Assembly (NCBI GenBank): GCA_025463985.1
Contig: JAODBM010000168.1
Coordinates: 1-51,915, forward strand
Direction: 5' to 3'
Source of the DNA: Acidimicrobiales bacterium
Lineage (GTDB): Bacteria; Actinomycetota; Acidimicrobiia; Acidimicrobiales; Iamiaceae
DNA length: 51,915 bases
In this document: piece after piece, positions 33,678-40,721 of the stretch
Layout of the letters: every line of letters starts with the position of its first letter
Position numbering within the stretch: the first letter of the stretch is position 1
The notes under the pieces: generated by a model
The model's input: the letters and a program-made list of their open reading frames with translations, nothing else
Told to the model about the DNA's origin: nothing
The model's database searches: none
Translations under genes and position numbers: made by a program

Positions 33678-35270
33678 ATGCCGCGTCCCGGATTCGTGCT
33701 CGACGTGGATCGGTCGACGCCGCCGATCCTGTTCCACCATGGCGAGGGCTTCCGGCTGGAGAAGCTGCCAGCCGGTCGCAGCCGGGTCCTCTATCCGGCC
33801 GAGCCGCTGGCGGCGCTCGACGACGTCGACGCCGCCATCCGCGAGACGCTGCTCCACCCGCTCGACAGCGATCCGCTCCCCGCGCTGCTGCGGCCCGGGA
33901 TGAAGCTCACGATCGCGTTCGACGACGTGTCGCTGCCGCTGCCCCCCATGCGCCGCCCGGACATCCGCCAGCGCGTGATCGAGGCGGTCCTGGACATGGC
34001 CGCCGCCGCCGGGGTCGATGACGTGCACCTCATCGCCGCCCTCGCGCTGCATCGGCGCATGACCGAGGACGAGCTGCGCCACGCCGTCGGCGACCGGGTC
34101 TATGACGCGTTCGCGCCGCAAGGCGCGCTCTACAACCACGACGCCGAAGACCCGGACAACCTTGCTTTCCTCGGCACAACTGACCAGGGCGAAGAGGTCG
34201 AGATCAACAAGCGTGCCGCGGAAAGTGACCTGCTCATCTACGTCAACATCAACATCGTGTCGATGGACGGCGGCCACAAGTCCACCGCCACCGGTCTGGC
34301 GTCGTACCGGTCGATCAAGCACCACCACAACGTGCGCACCATGCAGCACTCGACGTCGTTCATGGACCGGCACCACTCCGAGCTGCACCACAGCAACTGG
34401 CGCATGGGCGAGGTCATCAAGAACGCGGGCGTGAAGGTCTTCCAGATCGAGACCACGATCAACAACGACACGTTCGGCCAGAGCGGGCCGATGTCGGTGC
34501 TGGCCAAGCGCGAGTGGGAGTGGACCGGCCGCGACCGCGCCACCTTCGTCGCCATGCAGGCCGGCCTCAAGCGGATGAAGGGCAGCACCCGGCGCAAGAT
34601 CTTCAACGGGTGGCAAGCGCCCTACGGCGTCACGTCGGTGACCGCCGGCGCCGTCGACCCCGTGCACGAGCGCACCCTCGCCCACTGCTTCGAGCAGCAC
34701 CTCGTGGAGGTCGAGGGCCAGACCGACATCCTCACGCTCGGCCTGCCGTACATCTGCCCGTACAACGTGAACTCGGTCATGAATCCGATCCTCGTGATGT
34801 GCCTCGGGCTCGGCTACTTCTTCAACATGTACCGGGGGCGGCCGCTCGTCCGCGAGGGCGGCGTGCTGATCATGACCCATCCCACGCCATGGGAGTTCCA
34901 CCCGGTCCACCACCCCAGCTACATCGACTTCTTCGAGCAGGTGCTGGCCGACACGACCGACCCGATCGAGATCGAGCAGCGCTACGAGAAGCAGTACGCC
35001 GAGGACGAGTGGTACCGCCACCTGTACCGCACGAGCTACGCCTACCACGGCGTCCACCCGTTCTACATGTGGTACTGGGGTGCGCACGCGCTGCAGCACC
35101 TCGGCAAGGTGATCATCGTCGGCGGGGACACGAGGGCCGTCCGCCGCCTCGGCTTCAAGTCGGCCTCGACGCTCAACGACGCGTTCGAGATGGCCGAGGA
35201 CGTCGTCGGCCGCCACCCGACGATCACCCACATGAAGAACCCGCCGATCCTCATGGCCGACGTCACGTGA
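33678..35270 (+). CDS. LarA-like (lactate racemase domain) protein, divergent
   Basis: 530 residues with a GGAGG site before ATG 33678. The N-terminal region TIAFDDVSLPLPPMRRPDIR followed by IAALALHRRMTEDELRHAVG matches the LarA N-terminal domain (PF09861, former DUF2088), including the conserved HR pair, and LGTTDQGEEVEINKRAAESD matches the stretch with the Lys that tethers the nickel-pincer cofactor in LarA. The following segment is unusual: SMDGGHKSTATGLASYRSIK, then clusters of His (HHHNVRTMQH, DRHHSELHH). It may bind metal and act on a 2-hydroxy compound, but racemisation of lactate is not implied. The stop overlaps the GTG of the PlsC gene by 4 nt, so the products are coupled. Confidence 0.8.
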   Translation: MPRPGFVLDVDRSTPPILFHHGEGFRLEKLPAGRSRVLYPAEPLAALDDVDAAIRETLLHPLDSDPLPALLRPGMKLTIAFDDVSLPLPPMRRPDIRQRVIEAVLDMAAAAGVDDVHLIAALALHRRMTEDELRHAVGDRVYDAFAPQGALYNHDAEDPDNLAFLGTTDQGEEVEINKRAAESDLLIYVNINIVSMDGGHKSTATGLASYRSIKHHHNVRTMQHSTSFMDRHHSELHHSNWRMGEVIKNAGVKVFQIETTINNDTFGQSGPMSVLAKREWEWTGRDRATFVAMQAGLKRMKGSTRRKIFNGWQAPYGVTSVTAGAVDPVHERTLAHCFEQHLVEVEGQTDILTLGLPYICPYNVNSVMNPILVMCLGLGYFFNMYRGRPLVREGGVLIMTHPTPWEFHPVHHPSYIDFFEQVLADTTDPIEIEQRYEKQYAEDEWYRHLYRTSYAYHGVHPFYMWYWGAHALQHLGKVIIVGGDTRAVRRLGFKSASTLNDAFEMAEDVVGRHPTITHMKNPPILMADVT

Positions 35271-36238
35271 CCGAGCGCAAGGGGCTCGAGCGGCTCGTGG
35301 CCGCCGGCGCGAGCGCGCGGCGGCGGGTGCCGTCGGCGCGGTCGGCCACGTCGAAGCTGGAGTTCCCGTTCCGCGCGCCATCGGTGCCCGAGACGATCAC
35401 GCCCGAGGCCGAGACGCCCACGACCGGCGCGCACTACGACACCGCCTGGGCCCGCCGCCTCCCGGCCCGCTACGCCCGCTTCTTCGTGACCGAGGGGCTG
35501 ATGCGTCCGGCGCTCGCCGCGGTCGCACAGCCCGAGCGGCGTGGGCTCGATCGACTCGACGGCCTCGACGGCCCCGTCATCTTCGCGGCCAACCACCACA
35601 GCCACCTCGACGGCGGGCTGCTCATCACGTCACTGCCCGAGCGCTTCCGCCACACGGTGTTCGCCGGCGCGGCCGCCGACTACTTCTTCAAGACCAAGGT
35701 CAGCGGTGCCGCCGCGGCGCTGGCCTTGAACGCGATCCCGATCGAGCGGTCGAAGGTGACCCGGCGGTCGGCCGACCAGGCCGCCCAGCTGTTGGCCGAG
35801 GGCTGGAGCATGGTGATCTTCCCCGAAGGCGGTCGCTCGCCCGACGGCTGGGGTCAGGCGTTCCGCGGTGGGGCCGCCTACCTCGCGATCCGGGGCCAGG
35901 TCCCGGTCGTCCCCGTCCACCTCCAAGGGACCGGCCGGATCTTCCCGAAGGGCGCGAAGACCATCCGGCCGGGTCGGACGGTGGTGACGTTCGGGCGGCC
36001 GCTGCGCCCGGCCGAGGGCGAGACCTCGCAGCGCTTCTCCACCCGGCTCGAGGCCGAGGTCGCCGCGCTGGCCGACGAGGCGACCAGCGACTGGTACGCC
36101 GCCCGCGTCCGCGCCCACGCCGGCACCAGCCCCGACCTCGGCGGCCCCGACGCCGGCGCCTGGCGTCGGGCCTGGGCGCTCGGCGACCGCCGTCGCCGCT
36201 CCCGCCCCACCGCCCCCCGCTGGCCCGACCTCGGCTGA
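35267..36238 (+). CDS. PlsC-type 1-acylglycerol-3-phosphate acyltransferase family protein
   Basis: 323 residues from GTG 35267, overlapping the LarA-like stop (GTGA). The first ~100 residues are a basic, Pro/Thr-containing extension. Acyltransferase motifs follow: motif I NHHSHLDGG (HX4D), LNAIPIERSK, motif III VIFPEGGRSPDG and motif IV VPVVPVHLQGTG. The protein should transfer an acyl group to a lysophospholipid or similar acceptor at the membrane. Its place in the TetR-regulated set suggests a dedicated lipid rather than bulk phosphatidate synthesis; a second PlsC domain is encoded at 44-45.5 kb. The C-terminal tail is Arg/Pro-rich. Confidence 0.9.
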   Translation: MTERKGLERLVAAGASARRRVPSARSATSKLEFPFRAPSVPETITPEAETPTTGAHYDTAWARRLPARYARFFVTEGLMRPALAAVAQPERRGLDRLDGLDGPVIFAANHHSHLDGGLLITSLPERFRHTVFAGAAADYFFKTKVSGAAAALALNAIPIERSKVTRRSADQAAQLLAEGWSMVIFPEGGRSPDGWGQAFRGGAAYLAIRGQVPVVPVHLQGTGRIFPKGAKTIRPGRTVVTFGRPLRPAEGETSQRFSTRLEAEVAALADEATSDWYAARVRAHAGTSPDLGGPDAGAWRRAWALGDRRRRSRPTAPRWPDLG

Positions 36239-36249
36239 GGCCCACCTCA

Positions 36250-36391
36250 AAGCCGAGGCAATGGCCCACCGGAACGGTGGGGCCACGCCTCCGCTCTCGC
36301 CGGAAGGCACCGACCCACCGCCTCCGGGGAGCTCCTGCCTCGCCCTCGAAGCCGAGGCGATGGTCCACCGGAACGGTGGGGCCATGCCTCG
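36250..36391. repeat. Duplicated hairpin element between convergent genes
   Basis: Two copies (about 36250-36290 and 36349-36391) of a ~42-bp element sharing AGCCGAGGC, then CACCGGAACGGTGGGGCCA and GCCT. Each copy folds on itself (CACCG-GAA-CGGTG core with further GGCC and AGGC pairing). The copies lie in the 175-bp junction between plsC (+) and the transsulfuration gene (-), like other duplicated hairpins at convergent junctions in this window. A terminator role is inferred. Confidence 0.8.
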
Positions 36392-36413
36392 GGATTGGAG
36401 GTTGGCGGAGCGG

Positions 36414-37643
36414 TCAGCCGAGCTCGTCGAGGGCGCGGATCAGGTCCAGCACCAGGTCGTCGGCCGACTCGAGGCCGATCGACAGGCGGAGCAGCGCGGG
36501 GTCCACCGCGCTCTCGGTGTCCGCGACCGAAGCATGGGTCATCCGGCCCGGGTGCTCGATCAGGCTCTCGACCGCGCCGAGGGACTCGGCCAGCGTGAAC
36601 AGCCGGGTGCTCTCGGCCACGGTCACCGCCGCCGGCTCGCCGCCGAGCAGCGTGAACGACACCATGCCGCCGAAGCCGCGCATCTGCCGCCGGGCGACGT
36701 CGTGACCCGGGTGGTCGGCGAACCCCGGCCACAGCACCCGCTCGACCGCAGGGTGGCCACGCAGCGCGCCGGCGACCTGCTCCGCGTTGGCGCTGTGCCG
36801 GTCCATGCGCACCGCCAGCGTCTTGACGCCGCGGAGCACGAGGAAGCAGTCGAACGGCCCGGGCACCGCGCCCACGGCGTTCTGGAGGAACCGGAGCCTC
36901 TCGGCAAGGTCGGGACGTGCGGTCGCCGCGAAGCCACCGACCACGTCGGAGTGCCCGCCGAGGTACTTCGTGGTCGAGTGGACGACGATGTCGGCGCCCA
37001 AGGCCAGCGGCTGCTGCAGGTACGGGGTGGCGAACGTGTTGTCCACCACGCAGAGCGCCTCTCGCTCATGGGCGAGCTGGGCGACCGCCGCGATGTCGAC
37101 GATCGAGAGCCGCGGGTTCGTCGGGGTCTCCACCCAGACGAGCCGGGTCTCGGGCCGCCAGGCCGCGCGCACCGCATCCAGGTCGCTCAGGTCGGCGGAA
37201 CCGACGGCGATGCCGGCGGGCTCATGGACTCGGCGGGCCAGCCTCGACGTGCCGCCATAGGCGTCGACCGAGAGCAGCGCGTGGTCGCCGGGCACGAGGA
37301 GCCGGAGCACGGCGTCCTCGGCGGCCAGCCCGCTCGCGAACGCGAAGCCGTGCGCCGCGCCTTCGAGGTCGGCCAGGCAGGCTTCGAGCGCGGTGCGGGT
37401 GGGGTTGGCCGACCGCGAGTACTCGTAGCCACGGTGCCGCCCGACGCCGTCCTGCGCGAACGTCGACGTCTGGTAGATGGGCGTGACCACGGCCCCGGTC
37501 GTCGGGTCGGGCGCCTGGCCGGCGTGGATGGCGCGGGTCTCGAAGGCCCACCTCGCCTCGGCCTGCCTGGCGGCAGCGGCCGCAGCCTCGGCAGCCTCGG
37601 CAGCGCCGGCAGCCTCAGCAGCGGCGTCAGCGGGCTCGGTCAT
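36414..37643 (-). CDS. Cystathionine gamma-lyase/gamma-synthase family PLP enzyme
   Basis: 409 residues. An Ala/Glu-rich N-terminal extension (~30 residues) precedes the fold-type I core: ETRAIHAGQAPDPTTGAVVT, YSRSANPTRTALE, AFASGLAAEDAVL and the PLP lysine Lys226 in VVHSTTKYLGGHSDVVGG, with Tyr in the YQTSTF and YEYSRSANPT loops. It either cleaves cystathionine to cysteine, 2-oxobutyrate and ammonia, or makes cystathionine from an activated homoserine. Its start overlaps the stop of a cystathionine beta-synthase gene by 4 nt, which favours cystathionine gamma-lyase in reverse transsulfuration (methionine to cysteine), but sequence alone does not separate the two. Confidence 0.92.
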   Translation of the reverse strand: MTEPADAAAEAAGAAEAAEAAAAAARQAEARWAFETRAIHAGQAPDPTTGAVVTPIYQTSTFAQDGVGRHRGYEYSRSANPTRTALEACLADLEGAAHGFAFASGLAAEDAVLRLLVPGDHALLSVDAYGGTSRLARRVHEPAGIAVGSADLSDLDAVRAAWRPETRLVWVETPTNPRLSIVDIAAVAQLAHEREALCVVDNTFATPYLQQPLALGADIVVHSTTKYLGGHSDVVGGFAATARPDLAERLRFLQNAVGAVPGPFDCFLVLRGVKTLAVRMDRHSANAEQVAGALRGHPAVERVLWPGFADHPGHDVARRQMRGFGGMVSFTLLGGEPAAVTVAESTRLFTLAESLGAVESLIEHPGRMTHASVADTESAVDPALLRLSIGLESADDLVLDLIRALDELG

Positions 37644-39289
37644 CGGCCCGAGAGGAACGACAACGCGTCGGCGCGGGTGAGGATGCCGACGGGGTGCCCG
37701 GCGTCGAGCACGAGCACGGCGGGCGCGGCCTCCAGGCGCTCGACGACGAGGCCGACCGGCTCGCCGATGCCGACGGTCGCGAGCGGCGGACCCTGCACCT
37801 CGCTCACCGGCCGGTCAAGCACCAAGGGGTCGCGGAACGCGCGGTCGAGCAGATCACGCTCGTGCACGGCGCCGACGACCTCGGCGGCCACCAGCGGCGG
37901 CTCGGCCTTCACCACCGGCACCTGGGAGACCGAGTACTCGCGGAACAGCGCGATGGCCTCGCGCACGCGCTCGTCGGGATGGACGTGCACGAGCGCGGGC
38001 AGGTCCGCTCCCTTCGCGGTCAACAGGTCGCCCGCCGTCTGGCCGCTGGCGCGGAGGAACCCGAAGTCCGCCATCCAGCCGTCGTCGTACACCTTGGACA
38101 GGTAGCCGCGGCCTGAGTCCGGCAGGAGCGCGACGACCACCGCGTCCGGCCCCAGCTCGCGACCGACCTGCAGCGCGGCCCACACCGCGGTGCCGCCCGA
38201 GCCGCCGATGAGGATGCCCTCCTCACGCGCCACGCGCCGCGCCGTGGCGAACGAGTGGCCGTCGCTCACCTCGACGACCCGATCGACGACCGACCGGTCG
38301 TAGGTGGTGGGCCAGAAGTCCTCGCCGATGCCTTCGACGAGGTAGGGCCGGCCCGACCCGCCGGAGTACACCGACCCTTCGGGGTCGGCACCGACGATCT
38401 GCACCGCGGGGTCTTGTGCCTTCAGGTAGCGGCCGACGCCGCTGATCGTGCCGCCGGTGCCGATGCCGGCCACGAAGTGGGTGATGCGCCCTTCGGTCTG
38501 GCGCCACAGCTCCGGTCCGGTCGACTGCTCGTGGGCGAGGGGGTTGGCGGGGTTGTGGTACTGGTCGGGCTTGTACGCGCCGGGGATCTCCGCGGCCAAG
38601 CGGTTCGACACCGAGTAGTAGGACTCGGGGTCGTCGGGCGCCACGTTCGTGGGGCAGACGATCACCTCGGCGCCGTAGGCCCGCAGCAGCGCCACCTTCT
38701 CGGACGCGATCTTGTCGGGCATCACGAACACGCAGCGGTAGTGCCGCCTGGCCGCGACGATGGCGAGGCCCACGCCGGTGTTGCCCGAGGTCGGCTCGAC
38801 GATCGTGCCGCCGGGCCGCAGGCGCCCCTCTCGTTCGGCGGCGTCGATCATGGCCACAGCGGGCCGATCCTTCACGCTGCCGCCGGGGTTCAGCATCTCG
38901 AGCTTCGCCAAGAGCTGGCCCTCGAGGTCGCGGCCGGTGCGGTGCAGGTGCACCAGCGGCGTGTCGCCCACGAGGTCGAGCAGCGAGTCCGCCGCGGGCA
39001 CGCGCTCGGCCGGCTGCGGCCGCCGCACGGCGATGCCGCTCAGCCGCTCGGCACCGGCCACGTCGTCGCTGTACAGGACGACCGGGAGCCCGGCCTCGTG
39101 CAGCGTGACCGCAGCGCGGGTCGCCGCCACCCCGGTGCCGAAGACCCCGACCTCCCGCGGGATGTGGGCGCGGAGGTCGCCGATGGACCCCGGGTCGACC
39201 GCGTCGTCGGCCACGTGCACGATGCGCCGAGCCCGCGCCGCCAACCGCTCGGGTGGGCGGGCGTCTCCCACGACCACGAGGACGTCCAT
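37640..39289 (-). CDS. Cystathionine beta-synthase with N-terminal Rossmann-like extension
   Basis: 549 residues. The PLP core starts near residue 100 (LLDLVGDTPLVHLHR) with Lys140 in LNPGGSVKDRPA, the phosphate-loop EPTSGNTGVGLAIVAA and GIGTGGTISGVGRYLK. The C-terminus carries two CBS domains (~430-549), likely sensing an adenosyl ligand. It condenses serine or O-acetylserine with homocysteine. Typical bacterial CBS begins about 95 residues later; the extra N-terminal segment has a GVFGTGVAATRAAVTLHEAG pattern followed by LPVVLYSD, resembling a dinucleotide-binding beta-alpha-beta unit. It is co-transcribed with the gamma enzyme (ATGA overlap). Confidence 0.93.
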   Translation of the reverse strand: MDVLVVVGDARPPERLAARARRIVHVADDAVDPGSIGDLRAHIPREVGVFGTGVAATRAAVTLHEAGLPVVLYSDDVAGAERLSGIAVRRPQPAERVPAADSLLDLVGDTPLVHLHRTGRDLEGQLLAKLEMLNPGGSVKDRPAVAMIDAAEREGRLRPGGTIVEPTSGNTGVGLAIVAARRHYRCVFVMPDKIASEKVALLRAYGAEVIVCPTNVAPDDPESYYSVSNRLAAEIPGAYKPDQYHNPANPLAHEQSTGPELWRQTEGRITHFVAGIGTGGTISGVGRYLKAQDPAVQIVGADPEGSVYSGGSGRPYLVEGIGEDFWPTTYDRSVVDRVVEVSDGHSFATARRVAREEGILIGGSGGTAVWAALQVGRELGPDAVVVALLPDSGRGYLSKVYDDGWMADFGFLRASGQTAGDLLTAKGADLPALVHVHPDERVREAIALFREYSVSQVPVVKAEPPLVAAEVVGAVHERDLLDRAFRDPLVLDRPVSEVQGPPLATVGIGEPVGLVVERLEAAPAVLVLDAGHPVGILTRADALSFLSGR

Positions 39290-39353
39290 AGCCCGACCAG
39301 CATGCCCCCACCCGACCCCAACGACACCGTTGCGACTCCCGGGAGACGGGTGC

Positions 39354-39863
39354 CTACCGGGCGCGGCCCGTGCTGGCGGGGATCGGTCGGGTCGTGCCGC
39401 CTCCGATTGCGGACGTCGAGCTGGCCCCGTCCGAGCCCGCCGGAGCCGCCGACGTCGAGCTTCCGCCCCCGCCGGCGGTCGTGGTGACCGTGGAGGTGGT
39501 GGTGACGCCGGGCGAAATCGTGGTCGTCGCCGGCACCGTCGTGGCCACCGTGCCCGCGCAGCGCGACAGCTCGGTGCTGAGCGTGGACGATCGTGCGGAC
39601 GGCACCCCGGAGAGGCCCCGCTTGGCGACCTTGGCCAGCTCGGCCGGGGTGAGGACGGCGAAGAGCCGGTCGCTGACGCACTTGGCCTCGGCCGCCGAGA
39701 ACCCCGACGAGCGCAGCGCCGCCTCGACGGCCGGGCGCGTCGGCGTCGCCGGATGGGCGCACCCCGCGAGCCCGATCGCCGCCGTGACCGCCGCGGTGAG
39801 CGCGAGGGCCAGCGAGGTCACCGAGCGTCTGAGCACCAGGGGAACGGTAGTGCTGCGCCCCAC
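39354..39863 (-). CDS. Small lipoprotein with two-Cys helical domain and T/S-rich tail
   Basis: 169 residues from GTG 39863. Basic start, hydrophobic core and lipobox GLAGC (lipidation at Cys35). A helical domain follows with a conserved-looking pair Cys62 and Cys102 (VEAALRSSGFSAAEAKC, then LSTELSRC). The rest (~105-169) is a Thr/Ser/Gly-rich unstructured tail. The helical domain resembles that of the lipoprotein encoded at 43.6 kb, where it lies after the linker instead of before it. A surface role is inferred; function unknown. Confidence 0.7.
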   Translation of the reverse strand: MGRSTTVPLVLRRSVTSLALALTAAVTAAIGLAGCAHPATPTRPAVEAALRSSGFSAAEAKCVSDRLFAVLTPAELAKVAKRGLSGVPSARSSTLSTELSRCAGTVATTVPATTTISPGVTTTSTVTTTAGGGGSSTSAAPAGSDGASSTSAIGGGTTRPIPASTGRAR

Positions 39864-39884
39864 GCGGGCCGACCGTCGGCCCGC

Positions 39885-40625
39885 CTACTCGACGAGGCGC
39901 AGGCCGCTGGGGGCGATGCTGGCCTCGGGGTGGGGCAGGTCGACGATGAACTCGGTGCGGTGGCCCGGGAACACGTACTCGGCCATCAGGATGGCGCCCC
40001 CGCCGAGCTCGCTGGTGATCCGCTCGCACACGAGCACGGGCGAGCCGACCGGGATCTCCAGGAGCACGGCGTCGCGCTCGTCGGCGGCCGCGGCGCCGAT
40101 GGTCTGCACGGCGCCGCCGAGCGTCACCGGGAGCAGGTCGTAGAACGAGCGCTGCTGGACCTGCGCCCGGCTCAGCTCGGCACCGAGCGCCTCGGGGCAC
40201 CACACCGTGACCCGAGCGAACGGGTCGCCGTCGGCCAGGTTGACGCGCCGCACCTGCAGCACCTTGTCGACGCCGAGCACGCGCCGCACCCGCGCCGGGG
40301 CCCGCACGAACCCGAAGTCGAGGATCCGCCGTTCGGACCGGCGGCCCGAACCTTCGAGCTGCGCCTCGATGGTGGCCAGCCGGGCCAGGGGCTGGCGCAC
40401 CGTCTCACCGGCGACGAACCAGCCGAACCCCTGCCGGGCGTCGACCAGCCCCTCCGCCCGCAGGGCCTCCAACGCCTTCCGGACCGTGACCCGGCTTGCG
40501 CTGTACGCTCCCGACAGCTCGGCCTCGCTGGGTAGGAGGCGACCGGCCGAGAACTCGCCGCCCTCCACCCGTCGCCGCAGCTCGTCGGCGATCTCTCGGT
40601 ACCGGATCGTGCGCACTTGTCTCAT
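39885..40625 (-). CDS. GntR/HutC family transcriptional regulator
   Basis: 246 residues from ATG 40625. N-terminal winged helix: YREIADELRRRVEGGEFSAG, LLPSEAELSGAYSASRVTVR, KALEALRAEGL. The C-terminal UTRA ligand domain includes VLQVRRVNLADGDPFARVTV and ERDAVLLEIPVGSPVLVCER. HutC-type regulators bind small organic effectors. The gene is divergent from aconitase over 96 bp and probably regulates it or itself. Citrate or another carboxylate would be a natural ligand, but this is a guess. A longer open leftward frame continues upstream opposite aconitase and is not coding. Confidence 0.93.
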   Translation of the reverse strand: MRQVRTIRYREIADELRRRVEGGEFSAGRLLPSEAELSGAYSASRVTVRKALEALRAEGLVDARQGFGWFVAGETVRQPLARLATIEAQLEGSGRRSERRILDFGFVRAPARVRRVLGVDKVLQVRRVNLADGDPFARVTVWCPEALGAELSRAQVQQRSFYDLLPVTLGGAVQTIGAAAADERDAVLLEIPVGSPVLVCERITSELGGGAILMAEYVFPGHRTEFIVDLPHPEASIAPSGLRLVE

Positions 40626-40638
40626 AGTTGTATCATTG
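40617..40638. promoter_or_regulatory. Direct repeat at the GntR start, possible operator
   Basis: Two adjacent 11-bp half-sites, TTGTCTCATAG and TTGTATCATTG (8 of 11 identical), span the GntR start codon and the beginning of the divergent aconitase promoter region. They are AT-richer than their surroundings. Autoregulatory binding is plausible but not demonstrated. Confidence 0.4.
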
Positions 40639-40721
40639 CCCTGAGGACGCAAGCAGAGCCGGGGCGCCCACCGCTCGTGGCCGCTGCCCGCCCTCCGTCC
40701 CCGACTTCGTGAGGTGATCCC

